Origin: Phenylobacterium sp. | Lineage (GTDB): Bacteria > Pseudomonadota > Alphaproteobacteria > Caulobacterales > Caulobacteraceae | Length of the DNA stretch: 64,000 bases | NCBI GenBank assembly: GCA_020402585.1 | Contig: JADBZH010000030.1 | Location: 17,708 to 81,707 of the forward strand | Direction of reading: 5' to 3' | Shown: piece after piece, positions 25,708 to 36,765 of the stretch | How positions within the stretch are numbered: the stretch's first letter is position 1 | How the letters are laid out: each line of letters opens with the position of its first letter | The notes under the pieces: model-generated | Seen by the model: only the letters and a program-made list of their open reading frames with translations | Told to the model about the DNA's origin: nothing | Database searches by the model: none | Made by a program: the position numbers and the translations under genes

Positions 25708-26328
25708 ATGTCCGCCGAGGGGTTCGCCGCCCTCACCGGCGCCGACGCCCGGGCCCTGGCCGACCTTGAGCGCTACCGGGCGCTCCTGGAGGACTGGAAC
25801 CAGAGGATGAACCTGGTGGGCCCGGCCACCCTGCCGGCCTTCTGGTCGCGGCACGCCCTGGACTCGGCCCAGCTCCTGCCCCTGGCTCCGGACGCCCTCA
25901 CCTGGGCGGACCTGGGCGCGGGCGCCGGACTGCCCGGGGTGGTGCTGGCCATACTGGGCCGAAATCGCCCGGGCTTTCACGTCCACCTTGTTGAAAGCAT
26001 GTCCAAACGGTGCCGGTTCCTCGAGGCCGTGGTGGAAGAGCTCGCCCTCCCGGCGAGTGTCCACAACGCCCGGGCGGAGGCCCTTGGCCTGACTGTGGAT
26101 ATCGTCACCTCCCGGGCTTGCGCGCCACTGGCCAGACTGCTTGGGTACGCCCGGCCCTACCTTCAGCGAGGCGCAAGGGGTTTGTTCCTTAAAGGTCAAG
26201 ATGTTGTGGTTGAAATCGAAGATGCCACAAGATCATGGGATTTTGAGGTGGAAATCCTGCCCAGCCTGAGCGATGATCGGGGTCGCATCCTTTGCATCCG
26301 GAGCTTTGGTCGTGGCCCCCGTCGCTGA
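25708..26328 (+). CDS. rsmG: 16S rRNA (guanine527-N7)-methyltransferase
   Basis: About 206 residues from the ATG at 25708, placed 5 bp after a TGAGG ribosome binding site; an ATG at 25678 inside mnmG is the alternative. RsmG methylates G527 of 16S rRNA, and its loss gives low-level streptomycin resistance. The SAM motif is WADLGAGAGLPGVVLA, and HVHLVESMSKRCRFLEAV and SRACAPLARLLGYA follow. It overlaps parA by 17 bp; mnmG-rsmG-parA-parB is a conserved order. Confidence 0.95.
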   Translation: MSAEGFAALTGADARALADLERYRALLEDWNQRMNLVGPATLPAFWSRHALDSAQLLPLAPDALTWADLGAGAGLPGVVLAILGRNRPGFHVHLVESMSKRCRFLEAVVEELALPASVHNARAEALGLTVDIVTSRACAPLARLLGYARPYLQRGARGLFLKGQDVVVEIEDATRSWDFEVEILPSLSDDRGRILCIRSFGRGPRR

Positions 26329-27127
26329 AGCCTTCCGCCCCTTGAGGGTCCTGGTCGTCGCCAACCAGAAGGGCGGCGTGGGAAAGACCACCACCGCCAT
26401 CAACCTGGGCACCGCCCTGGCGGCGGTGGGCGAGCGGGTCCTGCTCATTGACTCCGATCCCCAGGGCAACGCCTCCACCGGCCTCGGGGTTCCCCGGGCC
26501 GAGCGCCGCATCACCCTCTACGACGTGCTGATGGGGGGCACCCCCCTCCTGGATGCGGTCACCCCGACCCGGCTTCCCGGCCTGGACCTCGCTCCAGCCG
26601 ATCCCGACCTTTCGGGTGTCGAGATCGAGCTGGGGCCGGAAGCCCGGCGGTCCTTCCGCCTGCGCGACGCCCTCGAGACGGTCCGGGCGTCCGGCCGCTA
26701 CACCTATGTCCTGATCGACTGCCCACCCTCCCTCAACCTTCTGACCGTCAACGCCATGACCGCGGCGGACGCCGTCCTCGTGCCGCTGCAATGCGAGTTC
26801 TTCGCCCTCGAGGGTCTGAGCCAGCTGATGCGGACGGTGGACCTGGTGCGCGGCAGCCTGAACCCGCGGCTGGAGATCCAGGGCGTGGTGCTGACCATGT
26901 TCGATCGCCGCAACCGGCTCTCCGAGCAGGTCGCCGGCGACGTCCGGAGCCATTTCGGCGAGACGGTCTACCAGACGGTCATACCGCGGAATGTCCGGGT
27001 GTCGGAGGCGCCGTCATTCGGCAAGCCGGTGCTGGTCTATGACATCAACTGCGCCGGCAGCCAGGCCTATCTGAGACTGGCCCGCGAGGTCGTCCAACGC
27101 GAACGCGCCCGGCGCGAGGCGGCCTGA
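26312..27127 (+). CDS. parA: Chromosome partitioning ATPase ParA
   Basis: About 271 residues. The best start is GTG at 26312 with GGAG eight bases upstream, giving MAPVAEAFRPLRVLVVANQK; the ATG at 26273 would lengthen the overlap with rsmG. The deviant Walker A is KGGVGKTTTAINLG, with SDPQGNAS as A' and VLIDCPPSLNLLTVNA as Walker B. ParA binds DNA non-specifically as an ATP dimer and moves ParB-parS complexes to the cell poles. It precedes parB by 10 bp. Confidence 0.97.
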   Translation: MAPVAEAFRPLRVLVVANQKGGVGKTTTAINLGTALAAVGERVLLIDSDPQGNASTGLGVPRAERRITLYDVLMGGTPLLDAVTPTRLPGLDLAPADPDLSGVEIELGPEARRSFRLRDALETVRASGRYTYVLIDCPPSLNLLTVNAMTAADAVLVPLQCEFFALEGLSQLMRTVDLVRGSLNPRLEIQGVVLTMFDRRNRLSEQVAGDVRSHFGETVYQTVIPRNVRVSEAPSFGKPVLVYDINCAGSQAYLRLAREVVQRERARREAA

Positions 27128-27137
27128 GGAGGCCCCC

Positions 27138-28004
27138 ATGGTCGAAAAGCGCGGACTTGGACGGGGCCTTTCAGCCCTCCTTGGCGAGGCGGCCCCCCCG
27201 CCCCCTCCGCCTCCCGGCAGCGTGACCGAAATCCCCCTCGACCGCATCTGGCGGTTCGAGGCCCAGCCCCGCGCCCGCTTCGCCCCGGAGGAGATGGAGG
27301 CTCTGATCGAGTCCATCCGGGCCAATGGCGTACTGCAGCCCATCCTGGTCAGGCCGCATCCCTCCAACCAGGGCCATTACGAGCTGATCGCCGGTGAGCG
27401 CCGGTGGCAGGCCTCCCAGAGGGCCGGGCTTCACGCCATCCCCGCCCTGATCCGCCAGATGAGCGACGTCCAGCAGCTCGAGGCGGCGATTGCGGAGAAC
27501 GTTCAGAGGGAGTCCCTGACCCCGATCGAGGAGGCGGCCGGCTACCAGCGCCTGATCGATCTCCACCAACGCACCCAGGCCCAGGTGGCCGAGACCATGG
27601 GCAAGAGCCGCTCTCATGTGGCCAACGCGATCCGGCTCCTGAGCCTGCCCCCTGAGATCCAGGGCATGCTGGCGGAAGCCGAGCTGACCGCCGGTCACGC
27701 CCGGGCCCTGCTCGGCGCCCCGGACCCCCTTTCGGCCGCCCGCCAGGTGATCGAGCGCGCGCTTTCGGTCCGGGAGACCGAGGCCCTGGTCAAGCGCCTG
27801 CAGGAGGGCGGGGCTCCGGCCGTCCGGTCCGCGCGTCGGTCGGGCGCAAAGGACGCCGACACCCAGGCCCTGGAGTCCGACCTTTCCGCCGCGCTCGGCC
27901 TGAAGGTCGAGATCACCGATCGGGGCGGCCAGGGCGAGGTCCGGATCCACTACGCCGCGCTGGAACAGCTCGACGAGATCTGCCGCCGGCTCTCGCGCCG
28001 GTAG
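27138..28004 (+). CDS. parB: Chromosome partitioning protein ParB (CTPase, parS-binding)
   Basis: A 288-residue protein. A short N-terminal ParA-interacting region, KRGLGRGLSALLG, is followed by the CTP-binding domain with LIAGERRWQASQRAG and ENVQRESLTPIEEAAGYQRL. The helix-turn-helix for parS lies around TQAQVAETMGKSRSHVANAI. The C-terminal dimerisation domain ends YAALEQLDEICRRLSRR. Two exact parS sites lie within 8 kb. ParB marks the origin region for ParA and loads SMC. Confidence 0.97.
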   Translation: MVEKRGLGRGLSALLGEAAPPPPPPPGSVTEIPLDRIWRFEAQPRARFAPEEMEALIESIRANGVLQPILVRPHPSNQGHYELIAGERRWQASQRAGLHAIPALIRQMSDVQQLEAAIAENVQRESLTPIEEAAGYQRLIDLHQRTQAQVAETMGKSRSHVANAIRLLSLPPEIQGMLAEAELTAGHARALLGAPDPLSAARQVIERALSVRETEALVKRLQEGGAPAVRSARRSGAKDADTQALESDLSAALGLKVEITDRGGQGEVRIHYAALEQLDEICRRLSRR

Positions 28005-28034
28005 GTCCTGGCCCTACAGACCGGTCCGACCCTC

Positions 28035-28763
28035 ATGCCCGCCCTCTATGACCGTATCGGCGACGGCTATGCCGGACTTCGGCGGGCCGACCCCCGGATC
28101 GCCGCCCGGCTGACCGTCGCCCTGGGACCGCCCGCCCCCCTCCTGAACCTGGGCGCGGGAACGGGCAATTATGAGCCGGAGGACCGATGGGTCGTCGCGG
28201 TCGAACCGTCGGTCGAGATGATCCGCCAGCGGCCTGCGAAGGCTGCGCCCGCCGTCCGGGCTGTCGCCCAGGCTCTTCCCTTCGCCGATGGCGCCTTCGA
28301 GGCCGGGCTCGCCGTGCTGACGGTCCACCACTGGCCCGACCCTGTCGCCGGCCTGCGGGAACTGAGGCGGGTGGTCCGGGGGCGGATCGTCGTCCTGACC
28401 TTCGATCCCGCAGCCCGGCCCTGGCTGACCGACTACATTCCGGGGCTCGCCGCCCTGGATGAGGCCCAGATGCCCGCCCTGGAAGTCTACCAAGCGGCCC
28501 TAGGTCCGGTCCGCATCACCCCCCTCGCCATTCCCCACGACTGTACGGACGGGTTCCTCTACGCCTATTGGCGGCGACCAGAGGCCTATCTCGATCCCCG
28601 GCTTCGCTCTGGAAGCTCCTCGTTCCGGGCCCTGGCGGATGCTGGGGATGGCCTGGAGCGCCTTCGGGAAGACCTGGCGAATGGCGGCTGGGACCGCCGG
28701 TATGGCGTCCTGCGGGGGCTCGACAGTTATGATGCGGGCTACAGGCTGATCGAGACCGCCTGA
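28035..28763 (+). CDS. SAM-dependent class I methyltransferase
   Basis: A 242-residue protein with a shortened methyltransferase fold. The SAM motif I is LLNLGAGTGNYE and motif II is VVAVEPSVEMI. Motif III-IV is seen in ALPFADGAFEAGLAVLTVHHWP. The pattern resembles UbiE/COQ5-like small-molecule methyltransferases, but the substrate is unknown. It lies 30 bp after parB on the same strand and converges on holA. Confidence 0.88.
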   Translation: MPALYDRIGDGYAGLRRADPRIAARLTVALGPPAPLLNLGAGTGNYEPEDRWVVAVEPSVEMIRQRPAKAAPAVRAVAQALPFADGAFEAGLAVLTVHHWPDPVAGLRELRRVVRGRIVVLTFDPAARPWLTDYIPGLAALDEAQMPALEVYQAALGPVRITPLAIPHDCTDGFLYAYWRRPEAYLDPRLRSGSSSFRALADAGDGLERLREDLANGGWDRRYGVLRGLDSYDAGYRLIETA

Positions 28764-28788
28764 TCCTCCGTACACAGAGTTGATACGG

Positions 28789-29841
28789 CTAGAGGCCGAT
28801 CCGTCGCGCCCGCGCCGCAATCTGAAGGGCCAGGCGCTCAGCGATCAGGGCGTCCGGCGCCCGGGCCGTCTTGCAGGCCCGGTCCGCGGCCAGGACATCG
28901 GCGGTGATCGCATCCAGGCTCTCCAGGCTCCAGGCTCTGGCCTGTCGCAGGAATTCGCGCTCATCCTTCCAGAAGACCCCCGAGGCCTTGGCGGCCTCCT
29001 GCAGGCCCGCGCCGCTGCGGACCAGCGTCAGAACCCGGCGAAGGCGACCCAGGTGCTGGCCAAGGGCGCGCACGGCGCCGGGTCCGGAAAGCCCCTCCTG
29101 GGCCGCCCGCCTCAACCCGGCCTGGGCCTCGGCCAGCCGGCCGCCGAAGGCGTCGGTCGCCGCCCCCGCGAGGGACGCTTCGGGCTCCACGCCGAGGAAG
29201 GTCTCGAGGTCCTTCGGTCCGGCCGTCACCCCTGAGCCGGGGCCGAGAAAGAGGGCCAGGCGCTCGATCTCGCGACGGGCGACGCCGCGTTCATGCGGGA
29301 GCCGGGCGACGAACAGGGCCAGGGCTTCGGCGTTGAGGCCGACGCCGTCCTTCGCCAGGGCCTCGCGGGTCATGCGCGCCACATCGCCAGCCTCGTCCTC
29401 ATAGCAGGGGATGACCGCGCAGGCGTCCGCCTTCTCCGCCGCCCGGCGCAGGGTCGACTCCCGTCCGAGGGCGCCGGCCTCGACCAGCAGGAAGGCGTCC
29501 GGGTTCAGCTCTCCGGCGAGGAGTCGGCCGAGGGCCTCCACGGCCAGCTTCTCACTGGCGGCCCGCTCCCCGCCGAGGCGCAGCCGCACCAGCCGCCGGC
29601 CTCCGATCAGGGACTGCGCCGCCAACTCCGCCTCCAGGCGGGCTTCATCCCCGGAGAGGTCGCCCTCGGTGAGAACGGCCACGTTGAACGGGTCCTCGGG
29701 ATCCTCTGTCACACGTGCGGCCAGCTGGGCCGCCCTTTCCCGGACCACCCCCATGTCCCGTCCATAGATCACCGCTGCGCGGACCTGGGGGTCGGGCCTG
29801 GCCAGGAACTTTTCCAGATCGGGCCGGCGGCTCAGGATCAC
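28789..29841 (-). CDS. holA: DNA polymerase III delta subunit
   Basis: A 350-residue clamp-loader subunit that opens the sliding clamp. The N-terminus ILSRRPDLEKFLARPDPQVRA and VIYGRDMGVVRERAAQLA match alphaproteobacterial HolA, followed by an AAA-like fold and the C-terminal collar helices. It is the third gene of leuS-lptE-holA, a conserved order, with 5 bp from lptE. Confidence 0.93.
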   Translation of the reverse strand: MILSRRPDLEKFLARPDPQVRAAVIYGRDMGVVRERAAQLAARVTEDPEDPFNVAVLTEGDLSGDEARLEAELAAQSLIGGRRLVRLRLGGERAASEKLAVEALGRLLAGELNPDAFLLVEAGALGRESTLRRAAEKADACAVIPCYEDEAGDVARMTREALAKDGVGLNAEALALFVARLPHERGVARREIERLALFLGPGSGVTAGPKDLETFLGVEPEASLAGAATDAFGGRLAEAQAGLRRAAQEGLSGPGAVRALGQHLGRLRRVLTLVRSGAGLQEAAKASGVFWKDEREFLRQARAWSLESLDAITADVLAADRACKTARAPDALIAERLALQIAARARRIGL

Positions 29842-29846
29842 CCCGG

Positions 29847-30343
29847 TCAGGACCCCTGGCCGGCCAGGAAGGCGGCGAGCTCAAGGTGGATCCGCCGGGC
29901 GGCCTCCTGGGCGGCGCGGACCTGGGCGTCCTGCTGGGCGATGACCGAGGCGTAGGGCTGGTCGGCGGAGTCGTAGGTCAGCTCCACCCGGACCTTGCCG
30001 GTCTTCAACGGTTCACGCCGCGTGGCCGGGCTCAGGGTGTAGGCCGCTGTCAGGACGTACTCGTAACGGGTGGCGACATTGTCGACCCTGACCCCGCGCG
30101 GATAGCGAAGCTCCGAAAGGGCCACGTCCAGCCGGTAGGTCGCGGGCAGGGCCGATCTTCGCCCCAGGGCGTCATCCAGCTGCTCGCGCAGGAGGGCCCC
30201 GGCCCGCCCTTCGGGCGTGGTCACTTCGACGGCGGCGAGACCCGCCCCCAGATCCGGCGTCGCATAGAGGGGCGTGAAGCCGCACCCCGCCAGCAGGAGG
30301 ACCGAGGCGAGACCCGCCCCCCGGAGCGCCGCCGCCAGGGGAC

Positions 30344-30347
<4 letters not shown>
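29847..30347 (-). CDS. lptE: LPS assembly lipoprotein LptE
   Basis: A 166-residue outer-membrane lipoprotein. The signal peptide ends in [12 protein letters not shown], where Cys is lipidated and the C-G-[FW]-x-P-L-Y motif is characteristic of LptE. It plugs the LptD barrel for lipopolysaccharide export. A C-terminal helical segment follows ([20 protein letters not shown]). It overlaps leuS by 4 bp (ATGA). Confidence 0.93.
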
Positions 30348-32923
<2,576 letters not shown>

Positions 32924-33040
32924 GGCGGGCACACCGTCGGATCGGGTCACGGAGAAAAGGGCGGACCGGCCCCTGGGCGCGGTCCGGCCGGTCGGGGCAG
33001 GTGAGCGGGTCCTGGAGAGCCGGGCTACGCCCCCGGGGGT

Positions 33041-33550
33041 TCAGCCGGGGACGTCGGAAAGTCGGACCTGCCGCGCCCGCGTCAGGATGGCGTTCTCAAG
33101 GTCGATCTCGGTCTGGGGGTTCACCTGGGCGTCGGCCCAGGCGCCCGAGGGATCGCGCACCTGCCGGAACAGGGCGACATTCAGGCCATCGGCCCGAAGC
33201 CGGCTGTCCAGGATGTAGACGGTCGCCTTGAAGCGTTCGTCCGGCTTCTCGGGATTGAGATACCAGTCCGTGATGATGACCCCGCCATAGGGGTCGGCCG
33301 AAGCCAAGGGCATGAAGGACAGGGTGTCCAGGGCCGCCCGCCACAGATAGCCGTTCACCGAGATCGCGGGCCGGTCGCCCTGCGACCTTGCGCCGCCCCC
33401 GAAGACGCCCAGCGGGTTAAGGCCTGCAGGCTCCGCGCCCTCGAAGGTCTTGGGCGCCGGGTTCGACGCACACGCGCCGAGCGAGGCTACAGCGATGATC
33501 GCCAGCCCCGCCATCAGGCTCTTCTTCAGGACTCCGGTTCCAGACGGCAT
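33041..33550 (-). CDS. DUF3576 family lipoprotein
   Basis: About 169 residues starting MPSGTGVLKKSLMAGLAIIA; the longer frame to 34273 crosses the ntrZ-like gene and is rejected. A signal peptide ends in the lipobox SLGACAS. The rest (NGYLWRAALDTLSFMPLASADPYGG and TDWYLNPEKPDERFKATVYI) matches DUF3576 proteins, outer-membrane lipoproteins of unknown function in alphaproteobacteria. It lies upstream of leuS on the same strand, 117 bp away, and may be co-transcribed. Confidence 0.85.
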   Translation of the reverse strand: MPSGTGVLKKSLMAGLAIIAVASLGACASNPAPKTFEGAEPAGLNPLGVFGGGARSQGDRPAISVNGYLWRAALDTLSFMPLASADPYGGVIITDWYLNPEKPDERFKATVYILDSRLRADGLNVALFRQVRDPSGAWADAQVNPQTEIDLENAILTRARQVRLSDVPG

Positions 33551-33793
33551 CCGCACCGCTCCACACTTCAGGGTCTGCGCCCCGCGGCGCACACCGGCGC
33601 CACCCCGCGCCGCGCCCTCTATATCAACGCCCGGACGTCGGCCAAACAGGAATCGCGTGGCCTCGCCGCCACAGGCCCCGCGGGATTCCCGGCCTGCGGC
33701 CCGCGCCAAGGTTGACCGGCGGGTCGAGCGCCCCCTAATGGTCCCCAAGCCTAAATTTGGGCGCAAAGGGCTGGAAAATAGCCCGTCTGTCTG
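33551..33793. promoter_or_regulatory. Divergent promoter region, DUF3576 gene and ntrZ-like gene
   Basis: This 243-bp gap drives both genes. TTGACC at 33712-33717 on the plus strand could be a -35 element. A small inverted repeat, CCCAA-N8-TTGGG, lies at about 33744-33761. I see no stronger element. Confidence 0.35.
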
Positions 33794-34207
33794 GTGGTGA
33801 GTTCTTTCGTGTCGTTTCCGGGTCGGACATCCGGGCGCCTGGTCGCCCTCCTGACCGCCGCCCTTCTTGCGGGTGCGGGAGCGACGGCGCATGCCGATCC
33901 GGCGCGCAAGCCCGCAGATTTCAGCGTGCGGGTCGACCAGGCCGCCAATCCCGCCGGGGGAACCACCCTGACGTGGGACGCCCGCAAGGGCCGCTGGGGC
34001 ATGACCTTCAATGTCGAGGCGCCCAAGACCCGCGAGCCTGACTGGACCGACGTGCAGGCCGGCGCCTACTACCGGGTGTCTCCCAGCCTCAAGATCGGGG
34101 GCGCTGTGTCCATGGGCGACCAGGCCGGGCAGCCCGAGGCCTGGCGCAAGATCGCCCCCCAGCAGCCTGCGCCCCGCGTCCGGCTCGAGACCGCCTTCAA
34201 GTTCTGA
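33794..34207 (+). CDS. ntrZ: Small periplasmic protein, NtrZ-like
   Basis: A 137-residue protein with GTG start (33794, or the adjacent GTG at 33797). A signal peptide ends near ATAHADPA. The mature part has TTLTWDARKGRWGMTFNVEA and QAGAYYRVSPSLKIGGAVSM, a compact beta-rich pattern matching NtrZ, a periplasmic regulator tied to the NtrY-NtrX two-component system in Caulobacter. The assignment is from memory of the family and from the nearby leuS and CenR-like genes. No NtrY/NtrX genes are in the window. It diverges from the DUF3576 gene. Confidence 0.65.
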   Translation: MVSSFVSFPGRTSGRLVALLTAALLAGAGATAHADPARKPADFSVRVDQAANPAGGTTLTWDARKGRWGMTFNVEAPKTREPDWTDVQAGAYYRVSPSLKIGGAVSMGDQAGQPEAWRKIAPQQPAPRVRLETAFKF

Positions 34208-34859
34208 GCGCGTCCGCCTGGCTTCCGGTGGAAGGCGTCTGGCTGAACCCCACGCCTGCAAGCCCCGCCGCACCGGTCATCCGGAGCCGTCCGGCTGTTT
34301 GGTCATTGACCCCTCCCAGGGCATAGGCCGGCGCTGCGGCGGTCCTCACCCTCTGGGCGAAGCGCAGGGCGCCGAGGGGCGGACCGGCTGACCGCGAGGC
34401 CGAGGGAAACACCGCTGACAGGATGAAGGCGTCGATCCCGGGCCGCCGCGCCGCCCGCGGCGAGTGCGCCGCTGCGGTGAGAATCCAGCCCGGCCGCCGC
34501 AGGCGCCAGGCGCGGCCGGCGAGTCGCTCGGGAAGGTGCAGGCCCGCCGCCCCCACCCGCGCCGCAAGGTCGGGGTCTGCGCCGACCAGGAGGACCAGGC
34601 CCCGCCGCCTCGCCACGGCGCCCAGGGCCCGGGCGACCTCCAGCCGGTTGGCCGCCCCGAAGGCGCGGTAGACGAGGCCAGCGCCCCGGGGCAGGCTGAG
34701 GGCCAGGGCCACCGGATCCGGGGTCCGGTCCGGATCGGTGAAGACCAGCAGGGGCGGCGGCGGCCTCTTCCCCTGCGAGCGCCGGCGACCTAGGAAGGCC
34801 GCAGTCCGCCTGACCGTCCAGAAACCGGAAATGTCCGCCTCCCCCGCACTCGACGCCAT
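34197..34859 (-). CDS. ThiE/TenI-like barrel protein, probably not a true thiamine phosphate synthase
   Basis: About 220 residues from the ATG at 34859-34857, the only standard start in a sensible place; the codons after it (FWTVRRTAAFLG) look like family sequence. The barrel shows LLVFTDPDRTPDP, GLHLPERL, DAFILSAVFPSAS and PAYALGGVN. In real ThiE the second motif contains the Gln and Asp that bind substrate (HxGQxD); they are missing here, so enzyme activity is doubtful. Its start overlaps that of yggS head-to-head by 29 bp. Confidence 0.7.
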   Translation of the reverse strand: MASSAGEADISGFWTVRRTAAFLGRRRSQGKRPPPPLLVFTDPDRTPDPVALALSLPRGAGLVYRAFGAANRLEVARALGAVARRRGLVLLVGADPDLAARVGAAGLHLPERLAGRAWRLRRPGWILTAAAHSPRAARRPGIDAFILSAVFPSASRSAGPPLGALRFAQRVRTAAAPAYALGGVNDQTAGRLRMTGAAGLAGVGFSQTPSTGSQADALRT

Positions 34860-35496
34860 CCTAGCCCGAATCGCCGCCGCTGCGCAGGCCGCGGGTCGCG
34901 ACCCCTCGGGCATCAGCCTCACGGCGGTCTCCAAGCAGCAGCCCTGGGAGGCGATCGAGCCGGTCCTCGCCGCCGGGCAGAAGGTGTTCGGGGAAAACCG
35001 CGTCCAGGAGGCGGCCAGCCGGTGGACAGGCCGCCGGCAGGGCCTGGAACTCAGGCTGATCGGACCCCTGCAGACCAACAAGGCCCGGGACGCGACCGCA
35101 CTCTTCGACGTCATCGAGACCCTGGACCGCGAGAGGCTGGCCGAGGCCCTCCGCGCCGCGGCGGATGCGGCGGGCCGGCTGCCCCGGCTCTATGTGCAGG
35201 TGAATACGGGCGAGGAGCCCCAGAAGGCGGGCGTTGCGCCCCTCGAGGCCGACGCCTTCCTGGACCGGGTCCGCGGCGGGCTTGGCCTTCCGGTCGAGGG
35301 GTTGATGTGCATTCCCCCGGCCGGTGAGCCGCCCGGGCCCCACTTCGCCCTGCTGGCCCGGATCGCGGCGCGGAACGGGCTGGAGAGGCTGTCCATGGGC
35401 ATGAGCGGCGACTTCGAGACCGCCATCGCCTTCGGGGCCACCAGCGTCCGCGTCGGTTCGGCCCTGTTCGGGGACCGGGGCGCGCCGGCGGTCTAG
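34831..35496 (+). CDS. YggS-type pyridoxal phosphate homeostasis protein (PLPBP)
   Basis: About 221 residues from ATG 34831. A single-domain barrel related to alanine racemase. LTAVSKQQPWEAIEPVL holds the Lys that binds PLP, FGENRVQEAA the conserved Asn, and LIGPLQTNKAR the usual hydrophobic-Gly-x-Leu-Gln motif. The phosphate site is LSMGMSGDFETAIAFGATSVRVGSALFG. The family carries PLP and affects vitamin B6 and amino acid balance without a known reaction. Its 5' end overlaps the divergent ThiE-like gene. Confidence 0.95.
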   Translation: MSASPALDAILARIAAAAQAAGRDPSGISLTAVSKQQPWEAIEPVLAAGQKVFGENRVQEAASRWTGRRQGLELRLIGPLQTNKARDATALFDVIETLDRERLAEALRAAADAAGRLPRLYVQVNTGEEPQKAGVAPLEADAFLDRVRGGLGLPVEGLMCIPPAGEPPGPHFALLARIAARNGLERLSMGMSGDFETAIAFGATSVRVGSALFGDRGAPAV

Positions 35497-36008
35497 AGAG
35501 GCTCCGCCGGCAGGATGGCCAGGGCGTCCCCGGGCTGCGCGCGCGCCAGGAGATCCAGCATGTCCTCCCTCTGGATGGCGACGCATCCGGCGGTGGGCGA
35601 GCCGTCCGGCTGGATCAGGTGCAGGAAGATGGCCGATCCCATGGGGCTCACCGGCGGATCGTCATTGTGTCCGAGGATGACAAACAGGTCGTAGACCCGG
35701 TCCTCCCGCCAGAGCTCTTCGGCGCTGGCCGGGTAGGGCAGGCGGACAGGGCGGTTGTAGGCCGGGTCCTCCGGGGCGTCGCACCAGCCGTCCTGTGGCG
35801 TCAGGGCGGCGACCGGCAGGCGGGTTCCGGGCGCAGGTTCCCGGTCAGGCCGGTACAGGACCCTCCGGATCGGCCAGACACCGAGGGGGGAGGCGCCGTC
35901 CCCCTCCCGCTTGTCCGCCGCCGGCCGGACGCCCGCCCGGCCGAGGGCGCAACGAACCCGCCGGCCGTCGATATCGAGCTCACCGTCCGATGTCGCCGTG
36001 AAGATCAT
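35493..36008 (-). CDS. L,D-transpeptidase (YkuD domain)
   Basis: A 171-residue protein with the YkuD signature HLIQPDGSPTAGCVAI, giving the catalytic His and Cys (H-x10-S/T-x-G-C). The family crosslinks peptidoglycan between L- and D-centres or anchors proteins. No signal peptide is evident at the N-terminus (MIFTATSDGELDIDGRRVRC), which is odd for a periplasmic enzyme. Many alphaproteobacterial proteins of this form also lack one. It converges on yggS with overlapping stops. Confidence 0.85.
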   Translation of the reverse strand: MIFTATSDGELDIDGRRVRCALGRAGVRPAADKREGDGASPLGVWPIRRVLYRPDREPAPGTRLPVAALTPQDGWCDAPEDPAYNRPVRLPYPASAEELWREDRVYDLFVILGHNDDPPVSPMGSAIFLHLIQPDGSPTAGCVAIQREDMLDLLARAQPGDALAILPAEPL

Positions 36009-36077
36009 GACCCTGATGCGCCTCTCCGAAATCTGGCCCCTTGGCGGGCGCCGCCCTCAGGGTGCATGTTCCGCCTC

Positions 36078-36764
36078 ATGGCTCAACCCAAGACCCTCCT
36101 CATCGTCGACGACAACGAAGACCTGCGCACGGAGCTCGCCGACCTGCTGTCATCGGGGGGTGAGTTCATCGTTCATCAGGCCTCGGATGGCGCCTCCGGC
36201 GTCAGCGCCGCCCTCGAATCGCGCCCTGACCTGATCCTCCTGGACGTCGACCTGCCCGACACCAATGGCCGCGAGGTCTGCCGGGAGCTGCGCGCCCGCC
36301 AGGTCGCCTGCCCCGTGATCATGCTGACCGCCGCAGACACCGAGACCGAGATGGTGGGCGGACTGGACGCCGGCGCCAACGACTACGTCACCAAGCCCTT
36401 CCGCCTGGCGGTCCTGCAGGCCCGGATCCGCGCCCAGCTGCGCAGCCATGAGCATTCCGAGGGCGCCGTCTTCCGCCTTGGTCCCTACGAGTTCCGGCCG
36501 GCGGCCAAGATGCTGGTGGACGCCTCCGGCCGGAAGGTCCGGCTGACGGAGAAGGAAACCAACATCCTGAAGTACCTGTACCGGGCTGGGGAGAAGCCGG
36601 TGCCGCGGGATGAACTGCTGGCCGAGGTGTGGGGCTACAACGCCGGGGTGACCACCCACACCCTGGAGACCCACGTCTACCGCCTCCGCCAGAAGATCGA
36701 GAGCGATCCGTCCGGCGGGCGGCTGATCCTCACCGAGGGCGGCGGCTACCGCCTGGCGCCCTGA
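36078..36764 (+). CDS. cenR: OmpR-family response regulator, CenR-like
   Basis: About 228 residues from ATG 36078 (MAQPKTLLIVDDNEDLRTEL). The receiver has acidic pair DD near residue 10, phosphorylated Asp in LILLDVDLPD, Thr in MLTAAD and Lys in DYVTKPF. The C-terminal winged helix ends LETHVYRLRQKIESD and LTEGGGYRLAP. In Caulobacter, CenR is an essential envelope regulator encoded in this part of the chromosome; sequence and synteny favour that name. No histidine kinase is adjacent, as for CenK, which is encoded elsewhere. Confidence 0.75.
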   Translation: MAQPKTLLIVDDNEDLRTELADLLSSGGEFIVHQASDGASGVSAALESRPDLILLDVDLPDTNGREVCRELRARQVACPVIMLTAADTETEMVGGLDAGANDYVTKPFRLAVLQARIRAQLRSHEHSEGAVFRLGPYEFRPAAKMLVDASGRKVRLTEKETNILKYLYRAGEKPVPRDELLAEVWGYNAGVTTHTLETHVYRLRQKIESDPSGGRLILTEGGGYRLAP

Positions 36765-36765
36765 T

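Noticed and set aside
23208..25736. 842-residue minus-strand open frame
   Set aside because: It runs opposite mnmE and mnmG, both with excellent motifs; no domain is recognisable.
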